This document shows, piece by piece, positions 1 to 9,900 of a DNA stretch of 64,000 nucleotides. Position 1 is the first letter of the stretch. Each line of letters opens with the position of its first letter. Origin of the DNA: Aureimonas sp. AU22. Lineage in GTDB: Bacteria > Pseudomonadota > Alphaproteobacteria > Rhizobiales > Rhizobiaceae. The translations under genes were made by a program, and so were the position numbers. The notes under the pieces were generated by a model. The model worked only from the letters and a program-made list of their open reading frames with translations. It had not been told where the DNA came from and searched no databases. The stretch lies in assembly GCF_001463745.1 (NCBI RefSeq), contig NZ_BBWJ01000040.1:62001-126000 (forward strand), given 5' to 3'.

Positions 1-116
1 GCGAGCGCGCTTCAACACGCCGGGAGTTCCCTGAACAGGCTTCCCGTCGATGCAGAAAGGGCTTGTCCGCGGCGGTGATCGAGCGCTTCCTTGCGCCATT
101 GCCTAGGAGGTCCACG

Positions 117-1454
117 ATGAACGTTCACGCCAAGCCGAACGCCCCGGTGCTCGACAGCTACTGGATGCCCTTCACCGCCAACCGCCAGTTCAAGAAGGCG
201 CCCCGCCTTCTCGTGGCGGCCGAGGGCATGCATTACACGAGCGACGACGGGCGCAAGGTGCTGGACGGGACGGCAGGCCTCTGGTGCGTGAACGCAGGCC
301 ACGGCCGCCGCACAATCGCGGAAGCCGTGCAGAGGCAGCTCACGACGCTCGACTATGCGCCCTCCTTCCAGATGGGCCATACGATCGCCTTCGACTTCGC
401 CGAGCGGCTTGCCGAGATCGCACCGGGTCCGGAAGGCGGCAAGCTCGATCGGGTCTTCTTCACCGGGTCCGGCTCGGAATCCGTCGACACCGCGCTCAAG
501 ATCGCGGTCGCCTACCAGCGAGCCATCGGCCAGGGTACACGCAACCGTCTCATCGGGCGCGAGCGCGGCTACCACGGTGTCGGCTTCGGCGGCATCTCGG
601 TCGGAGGCCTCGTCAACAACCGACGCGTCTTCCCGCAACTCCCCGGCACCGACCATCTACGCCACACGTTCGACCCAGCGCGCAACGGCTACGTGAAGGG
701 CCAGCCCGAACACGGGGCCGAGCTTGCCGACGATCTGGAACGCCTCGTCGCCCTTCACGGCGCGGAGACCATCGCCGCCTGCATCGTCGAGCCCGTCGCG
801 GGATCCACGGGCGTCCTGCCCCCGCCGAAGGGCTACCTCGAGCGCCTCAGGTCGATCTGCGACAAGCACGGCATCCTCCTCATCTTCGACGAGGTCATCA
901 CCGGCTTCGGGCGCCTCGGCGCGCCGTTCGCCACCGACTTCTTCGGCGTCGTTCCCGATCTCATCACGACCGCCAAGGGCTTGACCAACGGCGCGCTTCC
1001 GATGGGCGCGGTCTTTGCGAGCCGGAAGGTCCACGACGCGCTGATGCAAGGGCCGGAGGGCGCAATCGAGCTGTTCCACGGCTACACCTATTCCGGCCAC
1101 CCGGCCGCCTGCGCCGCCGGCATCGCAACGCTCGACATCTACGAGAGCGAGGGCCTCCTTACCCGCGCGACGGAGATCCAGGCCGAGTGGGACGCGGCGA
1201 TCCATTCACTGAAAGGTTCGGCCCACGTCACGGACATCCGCACCATCGGCCTCATTGCCGGCATCGAGCTTGCATCGCGCGAAGGATCGGTTGGCTCGCG
1301 CGCCTACGACGTGTTCGTCGACTGCTTCGAGAAGGGCCTTCTCATCCGCGTCACCGGCGACATCATCGCCCTGTCCCCGCCGCTCGTCATCGAGAGCGGC
1401 CAGATCGGCGAAATCGTCGATGTCCTCGGCAAGGCCATCGCCGCCGTGGCGTAG
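117..1454 (+). CDS. omega-amino acid--pyruvate aminotransferase (class III, PLP)
   Basis: Transfers the amino group of beta-alanine or another omega-amino acid to pyruvate, giving L-alanine, in the cytoplasm. The 445-residue product opens with a short tail and the DSYWMPFTANR segment typical of this subgroup. D258 in DEVITGFGR (PLP ring nitrogen) and K287 in TTAKGLTNG (Schiff-base lysine) are present, and length is normal for class III enzymes. An in-frame start exists at 63, but ATG 117 has an AGGAGG six bases upstream and begins the conserved sequence. Alanine dehydrogenase follows 66 bases downstream on the same strand; together they could convert the alanine formed back to pyruvate. The exact amine donor cannot be told from sequence. 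Confidence 0.9.
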   Translation: MNVHAKPNAPVLDSYWMPFTANRQFKKAPRLLVAAEGMHYTSDDGRKVLDGTAGLWCVNAGHGRRTIAEAVQRQLTTLDYAPSFQMGHTIAFDFAERLAEIAPGPEGGKLDRVFFTGSGSESVDTALKIAVAYQRAIGQGTRNRLIGRERGYHGVGFGGISVGGLVNNRRVFPQLPGTDHLRHTFDPARNGYVKGQPEHGAELADDLERLVALHGAETIAACIVEPVAGSTGVLPPPKGYLERLRSICDKHGILLIFDEVITGFGRLGAPFATDFFGVVPDLITTAKGLTNGALPMGAVFASRKVHDALMQGPEGAIELFHGYTYSGHPAACAAGIATLDIYESEGLLTRATEIQAEWDAAIHSLKGSAHVTDIRTIGLIAGIELASREGSVGSRAYDVFVDCFEKGLLIRVTGDIIALSPPLVIESGQIGEIVDVLGKAIAAVA

Positions 1455-1520
1455 GGTCCGCAACGGCCGCACCGGCCGGGCGCGAGGCGCCCGGTCCGAA
1501 CACCACCGGGAGGAACGGGC

Positions 1521-2636
1521 ATGCGCGTCGGCGTACCGAAGGAGATCAAGAACAACGAGTTCCGCGTCGGGATGACGCCCGGCGCGGTGTCGGAGCTTAC
1601 GCACCGGGGCCACGAGGTCGTCGTCGAAACCGGAGCCGGCGACGGGATCGGGCTCGACGACGCCAGCTACCTCGCCGCTGGCGCGAGGATCGCCACGAGC
1701 CCCGACGAGGTGTTTGCCGCCGACATGATCGTCAAGGTGAAGGAGCCGCTGGCCGACGAGCGCAAACGCCTGCGTCCGGGGCAGATCCTGTTCACTTACC
1801 TTCACCTCGCCCCGGATCTCCAGCAGACACGCGACCTGATGGCGTCCGGCGCCGTCTGCATCGCCTACGAGACGGTGACTTCGGCCACGGGTTCCCTGCC
1901 GCTCCTGGTCCCGATGTCGGAGGTCGCCGGTCGGCTCGCGCCGCAGGTCGGCGCGCACTCGCTGGAGAAGGCGCAGGGCGGACGCGGCGTGCTCCTCGGT
2001 GGCGTTCCCGGAGTTCCGGCGGCCAATGTCGTCGTCCTTGGTGGCGGCGTCTCGGGCACGCACGCGGCGACCATTGCCGTGGGCATGGGCGCGCATGTCA
2101 CCGTGGTCGATCGCTCGCCGGAGACGTTGAAGCGTTTGTCGACCCAGTTCGGCGCCTCCATCCGTACGCAGTTCTCCACGCGCTCGGCGATCGAGGAACT
2201 GGTGCGCGACGCCGACCTCGTCATCGGCACCGTGCTCATCCCCGGTGCGGCGGCCCCGAAGCTCGTGACCCGCGAGATGGTCGCGGGCATGAAACCCGGC
2301 AGCGTCATCGTCGACGTCGCGATCGACCAGGGCGGCTGCGTCGAGACCTCGCGGGCCACCACGCATGCCGACCCGACCTATGTCGTGGACGGCGTCGTCC
2401 ACTACTGCGTCGCCAACATGCCCGGCGCGGTCGCCCGCACCTCGACGTTTGCGCTCGGCAACGTGACGCTGCCCTTCATCGTGGCCTTAGCGGACAAGGG
2501 CTGGAAGCAGGCGCTGCGGGACGATCCGCACCTGCGCGCCGGTCTCAACGTCTGCCAGGGCAAGATAACCTGCGCGCCCGTGGGCGAGGCGCACGGCATC
2601 GAAGCGGTGGACGCAGACAGCGTCCTCGGAGGCTGA
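1521..2636 (+). CDS. ald: alanine dehydrogenase
   Basis: NAD-dependent oxidative deamination of L-alanine to pyruvate and ammonia, or the reverse. 371 residues, the usual length. Visible are the N-terminal MRVGVPKEIKNNEFRV signature with R15, K74 in VKVKEPL, H95 in YLHLAPD (substrate-binding and catalytic positions of the family) and the nucleotide-binding GGGVSG at 174-179. ATG 1521 follows a GGGAGG ribosome site. It lies behind the aminotransferase gene and is probably co-transcribed, which suggests recycling of pyruvate as amino acceptor. An SDR gene converges 135 bases downstream. Confidence 0.95.
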   Translation: MRVGVPKEIKNNEFRVGMTPGAVSELTHRGHEVVVETGAGDGIGLDDASYLAAGARIATSPDEVFAADMIVKVKEPLADERKRLRPGQILFTYLHLAPDLQQTRDLMASGAVCIAYETVTSATGSLPLLVPMSEVAGRLAPQVGAHSLEKAQGGRGVLLGGVPGVPAANVVVLGGGVSGTHAATIAVGMGAHVTVVDRSPETLKRLSTQFGASIRTQFSTRSAIEELVRDADLVIGTVLIPGAAAPKLVTREMVAGMKPGSVIVDVAIDQGGCVETSRATTHADPTYVVDGVVHYCVANMPGAVARTSTFALGNVTLPFIVALADKGWKQALRDDPHLRAGLNVCQGKITCAPVGEAHGIEAVDADSVLGG

Positions 2637-2771
2637 GCCACTCGGGTTCGAGGGATCGTCGGATTTCTGCAGCGCCTAACGCCCTGATGCTTCGGCGCGC
2701 CGATGACGGCCTTTCTCGTAGAGCGCATTCGCCTCGCGATCCGAAACGGATCGCGCTGACGCAGCCGTTAG

Positions 2772-3794
2772 TCAGCGCCAGCGACGCCGGCGACGTGACA
2801 GTTGCGTCAGCACGGTCCCGAAGGCAAGCACAGCGAGGCCGATCGAGATGCCCGGGAATTTCTGCGCCTGAAGGGCCAAGCTCATTCGACGCGCCACGAC
2901 GTTCTGGCTGCCGCGAAGGGCTCCATCGGCGCGTGGCTCGAAGAGGTTGTCTCGCCGCGCGGGGTCGCCCGGGTCCCCAGGCTTCTGCTGCATTCGAGTT
3001 CCGATGAGCTCCATCATGCGGTCCGTGATGCGCGGCGCCAGAAGCGACATGGCGGATCCGAACGGCCCGAAGCCGCCGGCATAGAGGCGTCGACGGGGAT
3101 GCTCGCACGCGAACAGCACCGCGTCCGCCACCACGCTCGGATGGTAGAGCGGCGGCGGCAGCCGCGGTGGTGCATCCATGTAGTTGCGCGCATGCTCGGG
3201 AAACGGCGTGTCGATGGCCGCCGGCTTGATCAGCGTCACCGAGATGTTTGCGCCCTCGCGCTCAAGCTCCATGCGCAAGGTGTCGGTCAGCGCCTGCACG
3301 GCGTGCTTGGTCGCGCTGTAGGGTCCCTGCTGGACGATCGCCCGGTCGGACAGCATCGAACCGACGTTGACGATGGCACCACCCCCGCGCGTGCGAAAGT
3401 GCCGCGCGGCCGCGAGGGAGCCGAAGAGCACGCCGAAGTAGTTCACGTCGAAAATCCGACGATGATCCGCAACGGGCACTTGCTCCAGAGTGCCGTACGT
3501 CCCCGTGCCTGCATTGTTCACCCAGCTATCGACGCCCCCGAAGGCGTCGATGGCGGTCGCGAGGATGCGCTCGGCCGAGGTCTCGTCGGCCACGTCGGCC
3601 ACCACGATCGCGACGCGTCCGCCTTCCGCACCACGCCCTAGCCGTTCCTGAAGCCGCTCGAGGGCACCGGCCTCCCGGGCCACCGCCACCACCGCCGCGC
3701 CGCGTCGGACGGCCTCCTCCGTGATCGCCAGCCCGTTGCCGCTCGTGGCTCCGGTCACGACCAGAACCTGGTCGCGAAGGGGTTTGTGCTTCAT
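2772..3794 (-). CDS. SDR family oxidoreductase
   Basis: Short-chain dehydrogenase/reductase of 340 residues. It has the cofactor motif TGATSGNG (14-21), NNAG (93-96) and the catalytic S146, Y159 and K163 (YSATK). The tail of about 80 residues beyond the normal SDR core ends in a hydrophobic stretch and a run of arginines, so it may be membrane-associated. The same layout is seen in many alphaproteobacterial SDRs of unknown substrate. ATG 3794 is preceded by GAGGAGG, a strong ribosome site. A 7-bp hairpin (3819-3839) lies in the leader just upstream. Substrate unknown. Confidence 0.85.
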   Translation of the reverse strand: MKHKPLRDQVLVVTGATSGNGLAITEEAVRRGAAVVAVAREAGALERLQERLGRGAEGGRVAIVVADVADETSAERILATAIDAFGGVDSWVNNAGTGTYGTLEQVPVADHRRIFDVNYFGVLFGSLAAARHFRTRGGGAIVNVGSMLSDRAIVQQGPYSATKHAVQALTDTLRMELEREGANISVTLIKPAAIDTPFPEHARNYMDAPPRLPPPLYHPSVVADAVLFACEHPRRRLYAGGFGPFGSAMSLLAPRITDRMMELIGTRMQQKPGDPGDPARRDNLFEPRADGALRGSQNVVARRMSLALQAQKFPGISIGLAVLAFGTVLTQLSRRRRRWR

Positions 3795-3969
3795 GGTTCC
3801 GGATGCCTCCTCGCCCCCTGACGGAGCCTCGGTCCGTCAACCTTCGGGTTTGCGGTTCGATCCATTTCGAGCGGGAGCGAAACGTTTGGTTACAAAGCCG
3901 TCCACTGATCTCGCGCTGCGGCGGCCTTCCGATTCCAGCCTTCGGTCGGCCATTGGCGCCGAACAGGAT

Positions 3970-3988
3970 GCTTCCCGCAACGGGAAGC
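3970..3988 (-). terminator. hairpin downstream of the MHYT kinase gene
   Basis: Perfect 8-bp inverted repeat GCTTCCCG / CGGGAAGC with a three-base loop, 19 bases past the stop codon of the minus-strand kinase gene. There is no clear T-run after it on the minus strand, so it may attenuate or protect the 3' end rather than act as a classical intrinsic terminator. The rest of 3795-4007 shows nothing else beyond the leader of the SDR gene. Confidence 0.4.
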
Positions 3989-4007
3989 CTCGGTCAGTGC
4001 GAGGCTG

Positions 4008-5696
4008 TCACGCTTCCAGACGAAAGAGGCCACGGTCCTGCGTGATCGGCACCATCATCCGCCACACCAGGCCGTCCGGTCCGTGGACCATCGCGACCTC
4101 CCCCTCGAGCTCTCCCTCGATGCCGCGCCTGATGAGGCGCGAGCCGAACCCCGCCTGACCCGCAGCGAAGTCCGTCAGGACGCCGATCTCCCGCCATTCG
4201 AGGACGAGCGCGTGCGAGCTTTGGCTTTCCTCAAGAGCCCAGGATACCGAAACGCGCCCGTCTGGCTGGCGCAACGCCCCATGCCGCAGGGCATTTGCGG
4301 CCAGTTCGTGCATCACCATGCCCAGCGCCAATGCCTGTCGGACGCCGAGTGCCACGTCGCCACCCGACAGGGTCACACGCTCAGGCGGAAGCCCCGCGAG
4401 TTCATGACCCAGGATTTCTAAGAGACCCGCGCCTTCCCAGCCATGTTGCGCCAGGACATTGTGGGTCGCCGACAAGGCCATCAGCCTGCCTTCGAAACTG
4501 CGATGAAAGGCTTCGGTCGAGGCTGCGGCTCTTGCGGTGTGCAGCGAGATCGACTGGACCGTGGCGAGCGTGTTCTTCACGCGATGGTTCAGTTCGTCCA
4601 CGAGCAGCCGCTGCCGCCTTTCGCTCGCAAGGATTCGGTTCATCGCCTCGCGCCGATCGGTGACGTCGATGACCACGCCGACCATGCGCATCCGGCCTCC
4701 GCCGCCCCGTGCAATCGCCCTGCCCCGCGCGTTCAGCCAGCGACCGTCTCCCGCGAGCTGGAATTCGACGTCATAGTCCGCTCCGGTCAGGATCGCGTCC
4801 CGCAGGCGTGCATCGACTTCGTCGCGGTTGACGGGGGCGATCCTCTCCAGGACCTCGGCGTAGGTCAGGGTCTCGTCCTCGGACAGTCCCACCACGGCCT
4901 TTCCCCGGGGCGATATGTGCAACCGCCAGTTCCGAAGATCGAGCTCCCAGTAGCCGACCCCGCCCGCGTCGAGGGCGGCGATGATGTTGACCCGCTTGTC
5001 GTGAAGCGAGGCCATGAGCGCCAGAAACAGGATCAGCACCGTCGTCCCCGCCACCCCGAAGGCTAGCGGGTACGGCATCGCACCGGAATGCGCCGTGAGC
5101 GTTCCCTGGATCGGCACGAGTCGGAGGGCGGCCATCGCGGTGTAATGCATGCCGACGATGGCGAGACCCAGAAGCCCGGCCGCCGCGACACGGGACCAAC
5201 CGCGCCTTTCGCTGCGCGCCACGAACAGTGCCGTGACCGAAGCGCCGATGGCGACGAGGAGTGAGAGAATGACGAGAGTCGGATCGTAGCCCAGAGACGC
5301 AGCGGTCCGAAGCGCTGCCATCCCGACGTAATGCATGGCGCAGATCCCAGCGCCCATCAGGATGCCGGCTGCACCGACACGCCTCTTGTCGGCCTGCTCG
5401 GAAGCGGCCACACGGAACGCGATACCTGTGGCGCCGATGGCCAGAGCCAGTGAGGCCACGGTCAGCACCGGGTCGTAGCTGACGGCCGAGCCCGGATCGA
5501 ACCCGAGCATCGCCACAAAGTGCATCGACCAGATGCTGAGCCCCATCGCCAGGGCCGCCACGACGAGCCAGATCGACCGCGCTCTGCCGAAATTGCCCGA
5601 CACACGATCGAAGAGGTCGAGGGCCGTCCAGGATCCCAGAACGGCTACGACGAGCGACAGGATGACGAAGACGGGACTGTGGTGGTGATGGACCAT
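4008..5696 (-). CDS. MHYT-PAS-HWE family sensor histidine kinase
   Basis: Inner-membrane sensor kinase, 562 residues. Residues 8-230 hold about seven hydrophobic segments with the three MHYT-type motifs MHF (58), MHY (121) and MHY (183), proposed in this family to bind copper and sense oxygen, CO or NO. A PAS domain follows at about 240-350. The phospho-acceptor H371 lies in DELNHRVKNTLATVQ and the G1 box contains W-x-E (EWREIG), which marks the HWE/HisKA_2 class common in Hyphomicrobiales. No response regulator gene is adjacent, so it is an orphan kinase here. The start at 5696 gives a His-rich N-terminus. Confidence 0.9.
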   Translation of the reverse strand: MVHHHHSPVFVILSLVVAVLGSWTALDLFDRVSGNFGRARSIWLVVAALAMGLSIWSMHFVAMLGFDPGSAVSYDPVLTVASLALAIGATGIAFRVAASEQADKRRVGAAGILMGAGICAMHYVGMAALRTAASLGYDPTLVILSLLVAIGASVTALFVARSERRGWSRVAAAGLLGLAIVGMHYTAMAALRLVPIQGTLTAHSGAMPYPLAFGVAGTTVLILFLALMASLHDKRVNIIAALDAGGVGYWELDLRNWRLHISPRGKAVVGLSEDETLTYAEVLERIAPVNRDEVDARLRDAILTGADYDVEFQLAGDGRWLNARGRAIARGGGGRMRMVGVVIDVTDRREAMNRILASERRQRLLVDELNHRVKNTLATVQSISLHTARAAASTEAFHRSFEGRLMALSATHNVLAQHGWEGAGLLEILGHELAGLPPERVTLSGGDVALGVRQALALGMVMHELAANALRHGALRQPDGRVSVSWALEESQSSHALVLEWREIGVLTDFAAGQAGFGSRLIRRGIEGELEGEVAMVHGPDGLVWRMMVPITQDRGLFRLEA

Positions 5697-5942
5697 TCGA
5701 GCTTGCGTTCTTCCGGGGCGATCGCCGGTCCTACGTGAGCGATCGGGTTGGGCCGAATAGGTACGCTATGCCGCCGCCGAACGGAACCGTCCACGACGCA
5801 CTTCGATCGACGTCTCGGCATGTCGGCATCGCGAGGCGGTTGCTTCGCCAGTCTTGCCCCAAGCCACGTATGGCGCTTGGTCGCTGAACCAAGGGCAATC
5901 CCGTCACTTGGCACTGCGGGCCCCACATGCCGACCACGGAGG

Positions 5943-6110
5943 TCACCCATCATCCCTCGACCGATCCGCCAGGGGATAGCCAGCTTCCAGCATCACGGCC
6001 TCGATCAGCTTCCCGAGCACGGCGACATCGAGCCGGGCGGAAACCGCGGGCACGCCATGGAAATCCCTTTCCGTGTGGTAACGCGCGAAAAAGGGGACGT
6101 CGGTTTCCAT
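5943..6110 (-). CDS. possible small protein, unrecognised
   Basis: A 55-residue reading frame starting METDVPFFARYHTERDFHG. Its composition is protein-like, with an amphipathic stretch AVLGKLIEAVMLEAGY, unlike the Arg/Pro/Ser-rich shadow frames around it. The frame remains open upstream to 6326, but that part looks non-coding. The ribosome site (CAGG) is weak. It may equally be the remnant of a longer gene. Nothing else convincing lies in 5697-6428 apart from the likely promoter of the XRE gene just before 6429. Confidence 0.25.
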   Translation of the reverse strand: METDVPFFARYHTERDFHGVPAVSARLDVAVLGKLIEAVMLEAGYPLADRSRDDG

Positions 6111-6428
6111 CGAGACCTGTATGCGCCGCGCTCCCCCACTGCACCACTGCCGGATCGGCGTTGAAATGTTCGCACACCGTGTCGCCTGGGACGACGAACC
6201 CGATGCCACATCCACCGACCACCAGCCGAGAAGCGGCCGAGGAAACGGATCCGCAGTTCCCTTTCCATCCATTATCCGGCCCTTGGCGGTTCGTGGCCAG
6301 CACGTGGAGCAACGAACAGGAACCACCGGCAGTCCTTACGGACCAGTTGGATACATACCAGTATACAGAATGTTAACTTGCGTTCGGGTATCGCGCGCGC
6401 AATCTGGCTTTGCTCGAGGTGAGGTCGA

Positions 6429-6788
6429 ATGGCACACGAAGCGATGGAAAAGCGGATCGGCGATCGTCTCCGGAAAGCCCGCGACAGCCGGGGGATGACC
6501 GCGCAGGGTTTGGCGAAGGCGCTCGGCGTGAGCTACCAGCAGCTCAGAAAATACGAGACGGGCCAGAACCGTATCAGCGTGTCCATGCTGTTCCGCCTTT
6601 CGCAGGTTCTCGACGTCGACATCATGCAGTTCTTCATGGGTCTCGGGTGCGGCGAGCCGAAGCGCGGATCGATGTCGCCGGCGTCGGCCAATTTCGATCT
6701 GGGATCTGCTTTGTCGCGCGTCGACGACATCGCCGTCCGCAAGCGTCTCATGGAACTCATCGAAGCGCTGGATAAGAACGTGCGCTGA
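6429..6788 (+). CDS. XRE family helix-turn-helix regulator
   Basis: 119-residue cytoplasmic DNA-binding protein. A Cro/CI-type HTH spans about residues 9-65 (RIGDRLRKARDSRGMTAQGL, then LGVSYQQLRKYETGQNRISV), followed by a short C-terminal helix region with no ligand domain. It resembles the small SOS/quorum-type XRE regulators frequent in alphaproteobacteria. ATG 6429 is preceded by GAGG. Its target is not evident; it sits alone between two signalling genes on the opposite strand. Confidence 0.85.
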   Translation: MAHEAMEKRIGDRLRKARDSRGMTAQGLAKALGVSYQQLRKYETGQNRISVSMLFRLSQVLDVDIMQFFMGLGCGEPKRGSMSPASANFDLGSALSRVDDIAVRKRLMELIEALDKNVR

Positions 6789-6906
6789 GGAACGGCGCCA
6801 GGTCCGCCCCGCCCGCGAACCGCATCGTTTCGCCTCTCAGGCCCTGCCGAGAAAGCAGCGCGACGTACTTACCGAGCTCGGACGGTTCTCCGCCACCCGA
6901 CGCCTC

Positions 6907-9900
6907 TCAGGCATAGCAAGGGTCGTCGGCGCTTTGCGCTCCCGTAGATTCCATCAATCTGGATAGCGCGGAAACGTCCATGGGACGCCCGATCAGGTAC
7001 CCCTGGGCCTGCGTCCAGCCATTGAGCCGCAACCATTCGAGCTGCTCCGCCGTCTCGACACCTTCCGCCGTGGTCGTCATCGACAGGGCGCGGCCCATCT
7101 CGCCCGCCGCGCGGATGATCGCTTCCGACTGCGACGAGCGGCCGATGTCCCCGACGAAACTGCGGTCGAGCTTGAGCTTGTCGAAGGGAAACAGCCGGAG
7201 GTAGGACAGGGACGAATAGCCGGTCCCGAAGTCGTCGAGTGCGATCCGCACGCCCAGGTCCTTCAGCGCGTGGAGGATCCGCATGTTGTGCTCGCTGTCC
7301 TGAAGCAGCACCGATTCCGTGATCTCCAGCTCGAGCCGGCGTGGATCGAGGCCGGAGCGGGCCAACGCGCCCGCAACCCTCATCGGAAGGCCCTCGCTGC
7401 GGAACTGGACGGCGGAAACGTTCACCGCCACGGATATATCCGCCGACCAGAGAACGGCCTGCCGGCAAGCCGTCTCCAGGACCCAGTCGCCGATCGGAAC
7501 GATCAACCCCGTTTCTTCGGCCAGCGGAATGAAGTCGACGGGCGAGATCAGACCTCGCTGCGGGTGCCGCCAGCGCAGCAGTGCCTCGGCGCAGTCGATC
7601 CGGGACGAGCCGAGCTCGAGCAAAGGCTGGAAGGCGATCTCGAGTTCATCTCGCTCCAGAGCGGACGCAAGATCGGTCTTCAAGGCCTGGCGCACACGGA
7701 TCCGATCGAGCATCGATCCTTCGAACAGCCTCAGACCTCCACCTGTCTCCTTGGCGCGATAGAGCGCGATGTCCGCGAAGCGAAACAGCTCATCCGGCAA
7801 CAGGTCCGTCGTGGGCGACGAGGCCACGCCCGCACTGCATCCCAGCCTGATCACGTCGGCATCGATGATGAACGGTTCCGCAAACCGGGCCAACATGCGT
7901 TGCGGCAGATCCAGCGCCGGCTCACCCGCAGGCAGAATCTGGATCGCCGCGAACTCATCGCCCCCCAGGCGAGCGAGAACAGCGCCGCCGTCGACTTCGT
8001 CGCGGAGGCGATCGGCAACGTCCCTCAGCAGGGCGTCGCCGACGTGATGACCCAGCGTGTCGTTGATGTCCTTGAAGAGGTCGAGATCGAGGAGATAGAT
8101 CGCCACCTCGCGTCCGTTCGCTTGAGCAAAAGCCGCTTCGAGCGCGCGGTTGAAACCGCTGCGGTTGGCAAGCCCGGTCAGCGGATCGTGGTGGGCGAGA
8201 TGATCCAGCCGCTCGCGCGCCTGCCAAGCCTCGGTCACATCGCGGAAGAAAACGGAAAGGCCACCGCGCCACGGACAGGCGCTCACCTCGATCCAGGTTT
8301 CCTGCGCCGGAAGGAACGCCTCGAACCGCACCGTCCGGCCGGTTTCCAGAGCCTCGCGATACCCTTGATAGAACTTGCCGTCGACTTCCTCGGGATAAAG
8401 GTCCCACAGAACGTCGCCGACACCACCGGCGCTCGTCTGCGATATGAACTGTTCCCCGCTTTCGTTCAGGTATGTGATCCGCCAGTCGCGATCGAGGACG
8501 AGCACGCAGTCGACCGTGCTGTCGAGCACCATCTCGAGATGCTTGCGTCCTGCTTCGACCTCCTCGCGCATGCGCCATTGCTCGGTGACGTCGCGCGAGA
8601 TCGTCAGAAGATGCGTGACGTCCCCATAGGCATCCCGCACGGGATCCACCGAAACGTCCCACCAGATCTCCCCCCCTTTCCTGTCCGGCGTGGCAACGGT
8701 GAAGCGGCTGCCGTTCCCACGGGCTGCGGAGCATATGGCCGACCGAACGACAGGCTGGCTCTTGCGGGGCCACCCGGCGTCCCAGCGACCACCCAGCATA
8801 CGTTCCGCCCTTCGCGGGCCGACATGCTCGCGAGCAGCACGCCCCATCGTGCGGATGACCCCATGGACGTCGAGCACGAGGAGGAAATCCGGGCTGCTGT
8901 CCAGCACACTCCGGGCGAACGCTTCGCTGCTGCGAAGCGCTTCTTCCGCAAGCTTGCGCTCGTGGATGTCTTCCAACGTGCCATACCAGCGCACCACGCG
9001 CCCCGCCTCATCGAGCCGCGGGCGGGCGTGCGATCGGGACCATCGGAACGAACCGGATGCGGTTCGCACGCGATACTCGATGTCGAGAACGCTTGCGGAA
9101 GCCAAGGCCCGCTCCCAGGTCTCCAATGCCCGGGGAAGATCGTCCGGATGAAGCGCCTCGATCCAACCATGACCGAGTGCCTGTGCTTCCGTCATGCCGG
9201 TAAGCGCCAGCCATCGCGGCCCTGCCTCGACGATCTGGCCCTGTGAATCGGCGATCCACGGAATATGCGGGCTGAGTTCGACGGCGTGACGGTAGTTGTT
9301 CTCGCTCTCGCGAAGGGCGGCCTCGACGACCTTGGTGTCGGTCACGTCGAACAGGATGCCGACCATACGCTCCGGACTACCCGTTTCACCACCGATCGGG
9401 TCTCCCCGGCTGGCGAGGTGACGAAGGCGGCCAGTGGCGTCGATGATCCGGATTTCCAGCGAGAACTGCCTCGCCTTTGCGAGCGCCGCCTCCGCTTCAT
9501 CGAGAAGGGGAAGGTCGTCAGCCACAACGTAGTGTCGAAACAGGGCGGCTAAATCTTCCTCCGTCCCGGGCGCCAGCCCCAGCAGCCGGTACATCCCGTC
9601 GGACCAGGTCAGTCGGCCTGTCGCGAGATCGAGCTCCCAGCTGCCCGACGTCACCGCTGCCTCGGCATGCGACAGGAGAAGCCCGTGGCGATCGCGATCT
9701 TCGCCGACGATCTCGTTCTCCTGCGCAAGCCGGAGAAGAGCGGTGCGATTTGCCGCGGCGTCGAGATCGGATTTGTTCCGCCGCAATTCGTCGGTCGCCG
9801 CCTCCGCCAGACGCGACAGCAATGCCGACTGTTCGGGTGTCAGCGTCCGCGGCACGGTATCGACGACGCAGAGCGAGCCCAACCGCACGCCCGGCTCGGT

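Noticed and set aside
284-3007. Open frame of 907 codons on the plus strand overlapping the aminotransferase and ald genes
   Set aside because: Arg/Pro/Gly-rich shadow of two well-supported genes in another frame; no domain or ribosome site.
7270-9246. Open frame of 658 codons opposite the GGDEF/EAL gene
   Set aside because: Antisense of a gene with clear domains; composition typical of a GC-rich shadow frame.
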